The notes: generated by a model from the letters alone, not told the origin. A DNA stretch of 64,000 bases from Sporobacter sp963675425 (GCA_963675425.1 OY776214.1:1116001-1180000); one strand, 5' to 3'; shown: positions 25,772-34,951, counted from the stretch's first letter. Numbers and translations are program-made.

Positions 25772-28700
25772 TTGGCAAGAAAGCTCAAGACGATGGACGG
25801 CAACAACGCGGCAGCTCACGTTGCGTACGCCTTTACGGAGGTTGCGGCCATCTATCCGATCACGCCGTCGTCCACCATGGCGGAATATATCGACAAATGG
25901 TCGGCAAACGGTCGTGTCAATATATTCGGGCAACCTGTCAAGGTGCTCGAAATGCAGTCCGAGGGCGGCGCGTCCGGCGCGGTTCACGGTTCGCTTCTTG
26001 CAGGAGCGCTGACCAGTACTTTCACGGCGTCGCAGGGGCTTCTTCTGATGATCCCCAATATGTATAAGTGGGGAGCAGAGCAGCTGCCCGCCGTTATGCA
26101 CGTTTCAGCGCGTACAATCGCCGCTCAGGCGCTATCGATTTTCGGTGATCAGAGTGACGTCATGGCCTGCCGCCAGACGGGTTTTTCAATGCTCGCGTCC
26201 AACAGCGTACAGGAGGCTATGGACCTCGGCGCGGTCGCGCATCTGTCGGCCATCGCCGCCAATATGCCGTTTTTACACTTCTTTGAGGGCTTCAGAACCT
26301 CGCACGAAATGCAGAAAATTGAATACTGGGAAAACGACGATCTGGCCGAAATGGTGGATTTTGACGCGTTGAGCCGCTTCCGACGCCGCGCCAGCAACCC
26401 CAACCATCCCGTTTTACGAGGCTCGGCCCAAAACGGCGATATTTACTTCCAGGCCAGAGAATCCATCAACAAAACGTATGAATCCATCCCCGATATCGTT
26501 GAAACCTACATGGATAAGGTTAATAAAAAGCTGGGCACCGACTATAAGCCGTTTAATTATTATGGTGCGCCCGACGCCAAGCAGGTCCTTATCGCGATGG
26601 GCTCCGTATGCCAGACGGCGGAAGAGGTTGTCGATTATTTAAACGCACAGGGTCAAAAGACGGGCCTCGTCAAAGTCCATTTATTCCGGCCGTTCAGCCT
26701 CAAGCACTTTATGAGCGCGCTGCCCAAAACTGTCGAGACGGTCGGCGTGCTCGACAGGACGAAGGAGCCCGGCTCCACAGGCGAGCCGCTGTACCTTGAC
26801 ATCGTCGACGCGCTGTGCGGCACCGGCATCAAGGTCGTCGGCGGCCGTTACGGCCTGTCCAGCAAGGACACGACGCCCGGCCAGATCGTGGCGGCGTTTA
26901 CGAACCTGCAGCAAAAAGAGCCGAAAAACAGCTTTACCATCGGTATCACCGACGACGTGACATACCTGTCGCTGCCTGTTACGGAAGAGCCGGACACGAC
27001 ACCGAAGGACATCATTTCCTGTAAATTCTGGGGTCTTGGATCCGACGGTACCGTCGGAGCGAATAAAAACTCCATTAAAATCATCGGCGACCACACGGAT
27101 ATGAAGGTCCAGGCCTACTTCCAGTACGACTCGAGAAAGTCCGGCGGCGTTACGATCAGCCATCTGCGCTTCGGAAAAAGCCCCATCAAATCGGCCTACT
27201 ACGTCAATAAAGCCAATTTTGTGGCCTGCCACAACCCGTCGTATCTGGAGAAGTTCGACATGGTGCAGGACGTCAAGCCCGGCGGTGTTTTCCTGGCTAA
27301 CTGCTCGTGGGACGTCGATGAGCTCGGCAAGCGCCTGCCGGCCGGCGCGAAGAAATATATCGCTCAAAACAATATCCGTTTCTATACATGCGACGCGGAG
27401 CAGATCGCGCGCGAAATCGGCCTGGGCAACAAGACGAACGCTATTTTGCAGGCGGCCTTCTTCAAGCTGTCTGAGATCCTGCCGATCGACGACGCCACCC
27501 GCTATATGAAAGACGCCGTTCAGACGACTTACGGCCGCAAGGGTGAAAAGATTGTTAACATGAACGTCAAGGCCATCGACGCCGGTCTTGAGAACATTAC
27601 GAAGATAGACGTGCCCGCTTCCTGGAAGGATGCCACCGGTGAGAAAACACCGAAGGCCGTCGAAACGGACCGCGAGGACTTGGCGAAATACGTTTGCGGC
27701 ATTATGGACAGCGTCAACCTTATGCAGGGCGACCGGCTGCCGGTTTCGGCGTTCCTTGATGTCGAATGCGGCTCGATTGTCCCAACGGGTACGGCGGCGT
27801 TTGAAAAGCGCAAGATTGCCATCGACGTGCCGTCATGGATTCCGGAAAACTGTATACAGTGCAACCAGTGTGCCTACGTCTGCCCGCACTCCGTTATCCG
27901 CCCGTTTGTTCTGAGCGAGGAGGAAGCGAAAAACGCGCCCGAGGGCATGAAAACACTTCCAATGCAGGGCAAGGGCAACGAAAACTACAAGTTTGCCATC
28001 ATCCCGACCGTTGAAGACTGCACCGGCTGCGGCTCGTGCGCCAACGTCTGCCCGGCTAAGGAAAAAGCGCTCGTTATGAAGCCGCTGGGCGAGATGCTGG
28101 ATACGCAGAAGTCCTTTGATTATGCTGAAAAGCTGCCGCGCAAGGAAACCGGATTCTCAACCAAGACGGTTAAGGGCTCACAGTTCCTCAAGCCGCTGCT
28201 GGAATTCCCCGGCGCTTGCGCCGGCTGCGGTGAATCGCCGTACGCCCGCCTTGTGACCCAACTCTTTGGCGACCGTATGATGATCGCTAACGCCACCGGC
28301 TGCACATCAATTTGGGGTGGCAGCGCGCCGACGGTACCATACACTGTCAACGAGGAGGGTAAGGGTCCCGCGTGGACGAACTCTCTGTTTGAAGATAACG
28401 CTGAGGTCGGCCTCGGCATGGCGATGGCCTCCGTCCAGCGCCGTAATGGCGTCAAACTAATGGCCGAGACGATGGCCGAAAAGGTTGATAACGCGGCCGT
28501 GAAAGAAGCGCTCGCGGGTTGGGTTGCTGCATATGATGACGGCGAAGCTTCCAAAACAGCCGGCAAAGCGCTTGAAGCAGCGTTGGCGGCCGCGCTGAGC
28601 AAGGCCGACGATTTCCCGTTCCGTACACAGATCGAGGCGCTTTACGCCGCGCGTGACCAGTTTGTCAAGCCGTCCGTGTGGATTTTCGGCGGCGACGGCT

Positions 28701-29332
28701 GGGCGTACGACATTGGCTACGGCGGGCTGGACCATGTTATTGCCTCCGGACAAAACGTCAACATCCTCGTGTTTGACACCGAGGTTTACTCGAATACGGG
28801 CGGCCAAGCGTCAAAAGCCACGCCGACAGGCGCGGTGGCGCAGTTTGCCGCCGCTGGTAAATCTATCAAGAAAAAGGATCTGGCGCAGATCGCCATGACC
28901 TACGGCTACGTTTATGTGGCGCAGATTGCCATGGGCGCCAATTACCAGCAGACTCTCAACGCTATCCTCGAGGCTGAAAGCTATGACGGCCCGTCGCTTG
29001 TTATCGCGTATGCGCCCTGCATCAACCACGGCATTCGCGCCGGTATGGGCAAGTCGATGACCGAGATGAAAAACGCCGTTACAGCCGGTTACTGGAATAT
29101 GATGCGCTTTGATCCGCGCAAGGCCGACGAAGGCAAAAACCCGATGACCATCGACAGTAAGGAGCCGACGGCCAGCTATAATGACTTCATTATGGGCGAG
29201 GTCCGTTACAGCTCGCTGACACTGGAGTTCCCCGAGCGCGCCAAAGAGCTCTTCTCCACGGCTGAAAAAGAAGCGAAGGACCGTTATAAGATGCTTCTGA
29301 AGCTCAAGGACATGTACGAGCCGGAGCAATAA
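25772..29332 (+). CDS. nifJ: Pyruvate:ferredoxin (flavodoxin) oxidoreductase
   Basis: This homodimeric enzyme oxidises pyruvate to acetyl-CoA and CO2 and passes electrons to ferredoxin, the central step of clostridial fermentation. The 1186-residue single-chain form contains the pyruvate-binding domain I (ITPSSTMAEY), domain II, the gamma-type domain III, two [4Fe-4S] motifs (CIQCNQCAYVCP near 694 and CTGCGSCANVCP near 750), the proximal cluster region CAGCGESPYARL near 816, and the TPP motif GGDGWAYDIGYGGLDH near 973. The TTG start lies behind an AGG-rich site. It has its own promoter and terminator, and the reduced ferredoxin it makes is the natural donor for the hydrogenase at 45-51 kb. 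Confidence 0.97.
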   Translation: MARKLKTMDGNNAAAHVAYAFTEVAAIYPITPSSTMAEYIDKWSANGRVNIFGQPVKVLEMQSEGGASGAVHGSLLAGALTSTFTASQGLLLMIPNMYKWGAEQLPAVMHVSARTIAAQALSIFGDQSDVMACRQTGFSMLASNSVQEAMDLGAVAHLSAIAANMPFLHFFEGFRTSHEMQKIEYWENDDLAEMVDFDALSRFRRRASNPNHPVLRGSAQNGDIYFQARESINKTYESIPDIVETYMDKVNKKLGTDYKPFNYYGAPDAKQVLIAMGSVCQTAEEVVDYLNAQGQKTGLVKVHLFRPFSLKHFMSALPKTVETVGVLDRTKEPGSTGEPLYLDIVDALCGTGIKVVGGRYGLSSKDTTPGQIVAAFTNLQQKEPKNSFTIGITDDVTYLSLPVTEEPDTTPKDIISCKFWGLGSDGTVGANKNSIKIIGDHTDMKVQAYFQYDSRKSGGVTISHLRFGKSPIKSAYYVNKANFVACHNPSYLEKFDMVQDVKPGGVFLANCSWDVDELGKRLPAGAKKYIAQNNIRFYTCDAEQIAREIGLGNKTNAILQAAFFKLSEILPIDDATRYMKDAVQTTYGRKGEKIVNMNVKAIDAGLENITKIDVPASWKDATGEKTPKAVETDREDLAKYVCGIMDSVNLMQGDRLPVSAFLDVECGSIVPTGTAAFEKRKIAIDVPSWIPENCIQCNQCAYVCPHSVIRPFVLSEEEAKNAPEGMKTLPMQGKGNENYKFAIIPTVEDCTGCGSCANVCPAKEKALVMKPLGEMLDTQKSFDYAEKLPRKETGFSTKTVKGSQFLKPLLEFPGACAGCGESPYARLVTQLFGDRMMIANATGCTSIWGGSAPTVPYTVNEEGKGPAWTNSLFEDNAEVGLGMAMASVQRRNGVKLMAETMAEKVDNAAVKEALAGWVAAYDDGEASKTAGKALEAALAAALSKADDFPFRTQIEALYAARDQFVKPSVWIFGGDGWAYDIGYGGLDHVIASGQNVNILVFDTEVYSNTGGQASKATPTGAVAQFAAAGKSIKKKDLAQIAMTYGYVYVAQIAMGANYQQTLNAILEAESYDGPSLVIAYAPCINHGIRAGMGKSMTEMKNAVTAGYWNMMRFDPRKADEGKNPMTIDSKEPTASYNDFIMGEVRYSSLTLEFPERAKELFSTAEKEAKDRYKMLLKLKDMYEPEQ

Positions 29333-29355
29333 ACCGGAAAAGCAAATAAAACAGC

Positions 29356-29385
29356 AAGCAGCGCAGCCATCCGGCTGCGCTGCTT
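29356..29385 (+). terminator. PFOR terminator
   Basis: A perfect 13-bp stem (29356-29368 with 29373-29385) with a 4-base loop lies 23 bases after the stop; the trailing T content is modest. Confidence 0.75.
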
Positions 29386-29428
29386 TATAATCTCGAAAAA
29401 GGTATCTATTTAAACCCGGGCGTCCTTT

Positions 29429-29600
29429 CGCCGTGCGAAAGAATTTTTGTCGGGCACGGCGAGTCCTGCTGGTCTGCACGACAAAAATTATTCAGTTTCA
29501 AGGCTTGCGGGAATTTAATTCCTGAAAGCCTTACTTAGCGAGGCCCGCAGGCCGAAAACTTAATCTGTTGAAGAAGCCGCTTCCGCGGCTTCTTCAACAG
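29429..29600. other. Structured intergenic segment between nifJ and nrdG
   Basis: Several inverted repeats are packed here: CGCCGTGC (29429-29436) with GCACGGCG (29454-29461); AATTTTTGTCG (29442-29452) with CGACAAAAATT (29479-29489), which interleaves with the first pair and could make a pseudoknot; AAGGCTT/AAGCCTT with inner GGAATT/AATTCC (29500-29532); and a perfect 16-bp stem (29565-29580 with 29585-29600). No reading frame is credible. It may be a dispersed repeat or an RNA; strand is undetermined. Confidence 0.5.
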
Positions 29601-29602
29601 TA

Positions 29603-29636
29603 AAAACAACAACCGCAGCCAAATAAATGGCTGCGG
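29603..29636 (-). terminator. nrdDG terminator
   Basis: On the minus strand CCGCAGCCA and TGGCTGCGG form a 9-bp stem followed by TTGTTGTTTTTA, 29 bases after the nrdG stop. Confidence 0.8.
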
Positions 29637-29664
29637 CGTTGCTTTGTATTTTATCATAACCTTT

Positions 29665-30351
29665 TTAGGATTGTGCGTTTGGTTGCCGTTGACGAAGCGT
29701 CTGTGCAAAATCGTTTATCTGCTGCGTTGTATACGGCGTCCTGCTGAGCTTAGCCTCGTCGGTGGGCTTGTACGTTTCAGGTTTTCGGTACCGGTTGAGC
29801 GTCCAGCGTGGGAGAAGGGGAAGCTCCCGCGCCATCTGAGTCAAATCAGCTCCGCTGAGCTGTGGAATAACAGTGGTTCGGACTTCAAAGTCCACATGAT
29901 GACCGGACAGCAGATTTATGGTCTGAAGAACAGCTTGCGCGTCTGCTTCATTCCCGCAGATTTCGCTGTAAAGAACGGCAGGGGCTTTGTAATCGACGGC
30001 AACATAGTCGGCCAGTCCGATATTTAGAACATATTCTATGACGCCGGGGTTTGAGCCGTTGGTATCCAGCTTCACCTTGTAGCCAAGCTGTTTCAGCTCA
30101 CCGAGAAATTCCGTCAGGTCCGGCTGCAGCGTCGGTTCTCCGCCGGTTACGACGATCCCGTCGAGCTGTCCGGTTCTTTTTTTCAGGAACGTCCAAACCT
30201 CGGCCGTGTCCAGTGTAGTAAACGGGCCGTCGACAAGCGGCCGGTTCTGGCAATAAAAGCAGTCATAATTGCAGCCGGGGGTAAACAGCACGCCGGCGAT
30301 CAGGCCCGGATAATCTATAAGGGAACTTTTGACGAGCCCCGCGATGGTCAT
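29665..30351 (-). CDS. nrdG: Anaerobic ribonucleotide reductase activating protein (radical SAM)
   Basis: NrdG uses S-adenosylmethionine and a [4Fe-4S] cluster to install the glycyl radical on NrdD. In the 228-residue product the radical SAM triad is C27-X3-C31-X2-C34 (GCNYDCFYC), followed by VTGGEPTLQPDL and KLDTNGSNPG. The start ATG (30351) overlaps the nrdD stop in ATGA, as expected for a coupled pair; the in-frame extension to 30489 runs inside nrdD and is rejected. The nearest structural relatives are the shorter type activases fused to no other domain. Confidence 0.93.
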   Translation of the reverse strand: MTIAGLVKSSLIDYPGLIAGVLFTPGCNYDCFYCQNRPLVDGPFTTLDTAEVWTFLKKRTGQLDGIVVTGGEPTLQPDLTEFLGELKQLGYKVKLDTNGSNPGVIEYVLNIGLADYVAVDYKAPAVLYSEICGNEADAQAVLQTINLLSGHHVDFEVRTTVIPQLSGADLTQMARELPLLPRWTLNRYRKPETYKPTDEAKLSRTPYTTQQINDFAQTLRQRQPNAQS

Positions 30352-32447
30352 ACGAGGACAGGGTCCTTGATAACATACTTTTTGCGTTGCTCGTATTCCT
30401 CGCGCTTGCCGGTGTTGTAGTTTTGCACCGGCCTTAAATATCCCACAACGCGGCTCCACACCTCTGTTGTTTCTCCGCATTCCGGGCATGAATAGTGCTC
30501 ACCGGAGATATAACCGTGGTTGTTGCAGACCGAAAAGGTCGGCGTGAGGGAAATGTACGGCAGCTTGTACTGGGTAAATACTTTTCTTATCAGCTGCTTG
30601 GCCGTTTCATGATTCTTGATTTCTTCGCCCAGATACAGATGCAGCACCGTCCCGCCCGTGTACAAAGATTGCAGCTCGTCCTGCAGATCAAGGGTTTCAA
30701 AGATGTCATCCGTAAAGCCGACAGGCAGCTGTGTTGAATTTGTATAGTAGGGGATATTACCGCCGGCGGTAATAATGTCGGCGTATGTCTCTTTATCGTG
30801 CTTGGCGAGCCTGTAGCTTGTACCCTCGGCGGGTGTGGCCTCCAAATTATAATAATGGCCTGTCTCGTCCTGAATTTCCTTGATAACGTCACGCATGTAA
30901 TTAAGCGTCTTGACGGCGAAAGCCTGGCCTTCCGGCGTTGTCAGGTCATACTCGGGGCCCAGCAGATTCTGGCAGGCCTCGTTCATGCCGATCAGGCCGA
31001 TGGTGTTGAAGTGGTTGTACCAGTAAAAGCCCGTCTTCATCTTAACATCCCGGAGATAGTTGGCCGAATACGGATACAGGCCCTTGTCGGTCTGGTCCTC
31101 GATAATCTTACGTTTAATCTCCAGGCTCTTTTTGGCGATAATCATCTGCTGCCACAGCCGCATTGTAAATTCTGATTCGGTCTTGGACTGATAGGCCAGC
31201 CTGGGCAGATTAATGGTGACAACGCCGATGGAGCCGGTGAGCGGATTGGAGCCGAAGAGTCCGCCGCCTCTTTTGCGCAGCTCCGCCGTATTCAGGCGCA
31301 GGCGGCAGCACATGGACAGAGCGTCCTCGGGTGAGAGGTCTGAATTGACGTAGTTGGAGAAATAGGGAATGCCGTATTTGCATGTGATCTCCATGAACTT
31401 TTCAACGACGGGGCTGTCCCAGTCAAAGTCCTTGGTTACGTTGATGGTCGGAATCGGGAAGGTAAATACGCGGCCCTTGCTGTCGCCCTCCATCATGACG
31501 TCGCAGAAGGCCATGTTAAGCATATCCATTTCCTTCTGGAACTCGCCGTACGTCTCTTCCATCTGCTGACCACCGATCATAACGCGCTGCTTTTTCAGCG
31601 TGCTTGGCGGGACGATGTCAAAGGTCAGATTGGAAAACGGGCACTGAAAGCCGACTCGGGTGGGCACATTGAGATTAAATATAAATTCCTGCAGTGCCTG
31701 CTTGATGGTTTTGTAATCCAAATTATCATACCGTATAAATGGAGCGCAGTATGTATCAAAGGACGACCACGCCTGGGCGCCGGCGCTTTCGCCCTGCGTC
31801 GTAAACGTCGAATTGACGATCTGGCCCAAAAAAGCGCGGAGATGCTTGGCGGGCTTGGACTCAACCTTGCCGGGTACGCCGCCGAAGCCGAACTCCAGAA
31901 GCTGCATCAGATCCCAACCGGCGCAGTAGGGGCCGAAAAAGCCCAGGTCGTGGATATGTATCTCACCAGACAGATGTGCCTTGCGGATTTCATCCGGATA
32001 GATCTCGTGCAGCCAGTAGCTTTTCGTAAAGGCTTCGCGAATATAATTGTTGAGACCGTTAATGGACTTCTGCGTATTGGCGTTTTCATTGATCTGCCAG
32101 TCCCGGTCATTTAAATACTCGGAAAACATGTTGATCGTCGCGCCGATGAGCGCGTTGGTTTCACGTGCGCTTCTGCGTTTTTCGCGATACAGGATAAAGG
32201 CTTTGGCCGTTTTGGCGTGACCGCTCTCGATCAGCACCTTTTCCACGATATCCTGGATGCCCTCAACCTCGGCAATCCCATCGGGATACTGCGCTTCGGC
32301 AATGCTGATGACCTCTTCGGCCAGCTTCTCCGATGTTGTGAAATCATTGCCGCCAACGGCGTTGGCGGCCTTAAAAATCGCCAAAACGATCTTCTCTTTC
32401 CGGAAGGGCACATAAGAACGATCTCTTTTAATTATTTGAGTGATCAT
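30348..32447 (-). CDS. nrdD: Anaerobic (class III) ribonucleoside-triphosphate reductase
   Basis: NrdD reduces ribonucleoside triphosphates to deoxy forms without oxygen. The 699-residue protein has an N-terminal ATP-cone (IIKRDRSYVPFRKEKI, residues about 4-95), the glycyl radical barrel, C-terminal zinc-site cysteines (CNNHGYISGEHYSCPECGE) and the glycyl radical segment RVVGYLRPVQ near the end. ATG 32447, behind AAAGG, is preferred to ATG 32471, which has no ribosome site and sits within the operator-like AT repeats. Paired with nrdG. Confidence 0.95.
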   Translation of the reverse strand: MITQIIKRDRSYVPFRKEKIVLAIFKAANAVGGNDFTTSEKLAEEVISIAEAQYPDGIAEVEGIQDIVEKVLIESGHAKTAKAFILYREKRRSARETNALIGATINMFSEYLNDRDWQINENANTQKSINGLNNYIREAFTKSYWLHEIYPDEIRKAHLSGEIHIHDLGFFGPYCAGWDLMQLLEFGFGGVPGKVESKPAKHLRAFLGQIVNSTFTTQGESAGAQAWSSFDTYCAPFIRYDNLDYKTIKQALQEFIFNLNVPTRVGFQCPFSNLTFDIVPPSTLKKQRVMIGGQQMEETYGEFQKEMDMLNMAFCDVMMEGDSKGRVFTFPIPTINVTKDFDWDSPVVEKFMEITCKYGIPYFSNYVNSDLSPEDALSMCCRLRLNTAELRKRGGGLFGSNPLTGSIGVVTINLPRLAYQSKTESEFTMRLWQQMIIAKKSLEIKRKIIEDQTDKGLYPYSANYLRDVKMKTGFYWYNHFNTIGLIGMNEACQNLLGPEYDLTTPEGQAFAVKTLNYMRDVIKEIQDETGHYYNLEATPAEGTSYRLAKHDKETYADIITAGGNIPYYTNSTQLPVGFTDDIFETLDLQDELQSLYTGGTVLHLYLGEEIKNHETAKQLIRKVFTQYKLPYISLTPTFSVCNNHGYISGEHYSCPECGETTEVWSRVVGYLRPVQNYNTGKREEYEQRKKYVIKDPVLV

Positions 32448-32471
32448 AACATCAGACCTTTCGTTGGCCAT

Positions 32472-32515
32472 CTATATATATGGGTGTTATCAATTGAGTG
32501 TACTATATATGGTAG
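32472..32515 (-). promoter_or_regulatory. Candidate tandem NrdR boxes in front of nrdD
   Basis: Two CTATATAT-cored motifs begin at 32472 and 32503, exactly 31 bases apart. The downstream-numbered one matches about 11 of 16 positions of the NrdR box consensus acaCwAtATaTwGTgt, and paired boxes three helical turns apart are the hallmark of NrdR sites. The first box is less close. A similar CTACCATATATA occurs again at 32794. Confidence 0.45.
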
Positions 32516-32519
32516 CACC

Positions 32520-32881
32520 GACCAGTGAGTTTGTCAAGCTTTGACGGGAAGCCGCCGGTAGCTCCGCAGGAGGCCTATGAAGGCTTAATTTAGCAGGGTT
32601 TTCATACTGCGCGGCACGTTTTAAGTCCATGTCCGGCATCTTTTTTGTGCAAAATGCTGTATGGAGGACCGCAACGGTGGCTGAAACGCGCTTCATTGCA
32701 CGTAAAGAAGCGGCAAAGCGCGTCTGATACCATCGGCATACAATAGTGCTAATGGTCCTATACTACTTGGTGTGCTCGGGAGTGAGACTATTCTACCATA
32801 TATATTATTTCATTGTAAGCTGCAAATGGTACAAGATAACACACCGAGTTCCCTGAAGGTTGAGAAGAAACGCATTTTAGG
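32520..32881. other. Divergent intergenic region nrdD / MFS gene
   Basis: No reading frame here has a ribosome site or recognisable product. Besides the AT-rich CTACCATATATATTAT motif at 32794-32809, nothing was identified. Confidence 0.5.
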
Positions 32882-32910
32882 TTGACCGGAAATATTCTCC
32901 ACCGTATAAT
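32882..32910 (+). promoter_or_regulatory. Promoter of the MFS transporter gene
   Basis: TTGACC (32882-32887) and TATAAT (32905-32910) are 17 bases apart, 52 bases before the ATG. Confidence 0.75.
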
Positions 32911-32961
32911 AGTTTTATTATTTTAAATTCTATTACAGTGCATCAGACAGTGGGAGAATTC

Positions 32962-34197
32962 ATGAAAAACCGATTTGCAACCATCGGAAAGCTGTGGCGC
33001 ACCGTTCTGGCCTGCGCGCTGATCGTCTGGCTGGCGTACGGGCTCCGGTTTTCCACCTTTAACATGCTGGCCGTCAGTATTACGGACGATTTAGGCATTG
33101 CGCGCTCGGCGTTTACCCTGTCTATCACGTTCCGCTATCTTACGGCGTTTTTTTTAAGCCTGGCGTTTGGTTGGCTTGTTAATAAAATCGGTATCATGAA
33201 ATGCCTGATTATTGGCCTTTTCACGACAGCCGTCGGCGAATATCTGTTTTCAGCCGGGAGCACACTGCCGGTCTTTTATATCGCGGGGGCTGTCTCCGGC
33301 ATCGGGTACGCGCTGGCCTCAAATCCGATTGCCGTTTTGATCGTCAATCGGCGCTTCGTCAGCCACCGCGGACTCATCATGGGCGCGACCTCTGCCGTCA
33401 GCGGCCTGGGTCAGGCGCTCTTTAATCCCGTCGTCGGCCTTCTGGCCACCCAGTGGGGCTGGCGCAGCGTTTATCTGTGCTCGACAGCCATCGCGCTTGT
33501 GATCGGGCTGCTGATTGTCTTTTTCCTGCATACCGACGAAAAGTACTGCCTGTCGGATGATTGTGACCCAAAGGATGCAGCGGGCGCGGATAAGCAGGGC
33601 ATGGAGGTCGGACAGATTATCCGGTCGGTCCGTTTTTGGTTTTTGATGCTGACGGGCTTTCTCATCGGTGTGGCCGCGACGGGCTCGTATCTAATATTTC
33701 CGTCCCACGCGCAGCAGGACGGACTGTCTCTCCTGTTCGTCACCTCGGTGCTTGGCATCACGATGCCGGTGGGCAACATTATAGGCAAGCTCGTTTTCGG
33801 CACACTGACGGACCGGTGGGGTGCGGGGCGCGCGGCGCTCATCCCGTTTGGGGCTAACCTTATCGGCGTGATCGCCGCAATATTTATGGATCCGTCCGCG
33901 GCGGCGCTGGCGGTGGTGGCGTCTTTGGGCATCGGCTTTGGCATCTCCGCACCGAACCTCGTGCCGTCGTTATGGGTTTCGGAGCTGTTCGGGCAGAAAA
34001 ACAGTGCCAGTATTCTGGGGTATATGATGGCCTTTGTCATGATCGGCAGCGCGGTGACGATGCCGTTTTCAAATCTGCTGTTTGAAAGCGCCTCCAGCTA
34101 CGCGCCGGCGCTCTTTGTACACGCCGTCAGCCTCGCGGCGATTTTGATCATCAACCTGTCAATCCTCAGCCGAAGATCAAAACGCCTGGAGATATAG
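32962..34197 (+). CDS. Major facilitator superfamily transporter (OFA/MCT-like)
   Basis: The 411-residue protein is hydrophobic throughout with about 12 predicted transmembrane helices and a charged central loop (HTDEKYCLSDDCDPKDAAG) between helices 6 and 7. The N-terminal pattern LRFSTFNMLAVSITDDLGIARSAFTLSI and the loop-2/3 segment FGWLVNKIGIMKCL resemble the oxalate/formate and monocarboxylate branch. Substrate cannot be inferred. ATG 32962 follows GGGAG; a GTG at 32938 lacks a ribosome site. It stands alone between its promoter and a terminator. Confidence 0.85.
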   Translation: MKNRFATIGKLWRTVLACALIVWLAYGLRFSTFNMLAVSITDDLGIARSAFTLSITFRYLTAFFLSLAFGWLVNKIGIMKCLIIGLFTTAVGEYLFSAGSTLPVFYIAGAVSGIGYALASNPIAVLIVNRRFVSHRGLIMGATSAVSGLGQALFNPVVGLLATQWGWRSVYLCSTAIALVIGLLIVFFLHTDEKYCLSDDCDPKDAAGADKQGMEVGQIIRSVRFWFLMLTGFLIGVAATGSYLIFPSHAQQDGLSLLFVTSVLGITMPVGNIIGKLVFGTLTDRWGAGRAALIPFGANLIGVIAAIFMDPSAAALAVVASLGIGFGISAPNLVPSLWVSELFGQKNSASILGYMMAFVMIGSAVTMPFSNLLFESASSYAPALFVHAVSLAAILIINLSILSRRSKRLEI

Positions 34198-34214
34198 GAT
34201 ATAAGAACAATACC

Positions 34215-34246
34215 GCCCCGGCCATTGCTCAGTGGCTGGGGCTTTG
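34215..34246 (+). terminator. MFS gene terminator
   Basis: GCCCCGGCCA and TGGCTGGGGC form a 10-bp stem with one G-T pair around an 8-base loop, followed by TTTGCCTT, 17 bases after the stop. Confidence 0.75.
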
Positions 34247-34304
34247 CCTTGCCGAAAAGCTCGCGTTCTCGGCTTATTAAAAATTTTTTTCCATAAATAA
34301 AACG

Positions 34305-34333
34305 TTGTTACATTTCCTCGAATTGTGTATATA
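34305..34333 (+). promoter_or_regulatory. Promoter P1 of the ECF sigma factor gene
   Basis: TTGTTA (34305-34310), 17 bases and TATATA (34328-34333), with the hexamer extended as TTGTTACAT. The same extended motif with identical spacing occurs before the next gene (34885-34913), suggesting shared control. Confidence 0.6.
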
Positions 34334-34351
34334 TAAAAGAGAGGTGTTCTG

Positions 34352-34867
34352 ATGAAGTGCTTCGAAGAGCTCTGCCGTGAAAACTACGGCAGAATATATA
34401 GATACATATATGCGTTGGCCGGGGATAAACAGACTGCGGAAGACCTGATTCAGGACGTGTTTATGATCGCTTTTGAAAAAGGTGACGCTTTTTTGTCTCA
34501 TGAAAACCCGCCCGCGTTTTTATATAAAACGGCACGCAACCGTACGCTGACGTACTTGAAGCGCCAGCGAAAATATGAGGCGGAATACCTCGACGAGGAC
34601 ATGGCCTCCGGCGAAGAAGATTTATGCGCGCAGCTTTTGAGACAGCAGGACCGGGATATTGACGAGACGGTTTACGCCGGCGCCGTAGTCGGCGGCCTCG
34701 ACGAGCGGCAGCGCGCGCTGTATCACGAGCGGTACGTCGAGGGCCGGCCGATCCGCGATATCGCCCTGGATGCCGGCGTGACCGAGACCGCGATGCGCAT
34801 GCGTCTCGTTCGCCTGCGGCGGGATATTTACGGTGCGGTAAAAAAGCTCAAGCTGGACGAGCTTTAA
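34352..34867 (+). CDS. ECF-type RNA polymerase sigma factor
   Basis: The 171-residue product has sigma region 2 (YGRIYRYIYALAGDKQTAEDLIQDVFMIAF) and region 4 with a helix-turn-helix (LDERQRALYHERYVEGRPIRDIALDAGVTETAMRMRL), joined by a short linker and without regions 1 or 3, so it is a group IV sigma factor. It should direct RNA polymerase to a small regulon in response to an envelope or environmental signal. ATG 34352 follows AGAGAGG. The next gene encodes a single-pass membrane protein that is the likely regulator. Confidence 0.92.
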   Translation: MKCFEELCRENYGRIYRYIYALAGDKQTAEDLIQDVFMIAFEKGDAFLSHENPPAFLYKTARNRTLTYLKRQRKYEAEYLDEDMASGEEDLCAQLLRQQDRDIDETVYAGAVVGGLDERQRALYHERYVEGRPIRDIALDAGVTETAMRMRLVRLRRDIYGAVKKLKLDEL

Positions 34868-34884
34868 AATGTAAGGAAATGATT

Positions 34885-34913
34885 TTGTTACATATGCGTA
34901 TTCCGAATATATA
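34885..34913 (+). promoter_or_regulatory. Promoter P2 between sigma factor and membrane protein
   Basis: TTGTTA (34885-34890), 17 bases and TATATA (34908-34913), sharing the nonamer TTGTTACAT with P1. It lies 38 bases before the start of the membrane protein. Confidence 0.6.
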
Positions 34914-34951
34914 CAAGTGTAAGGCGCTTTACGGAAAGACGAGGTTTGACT

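Noticed and set aside
30352..30489. In-frame N-terminal extension of nrdG
   Set aside because: It lies inside nrdD in another frame; the ATGA overlap at 30348-30351 gives the natural start.
32490..32696. 68-residue minus-strand frame upstream of nrdD
   Set aside because: It overlaps the operator-like repeats, lacks a ribosome site and has no family-like sequence.
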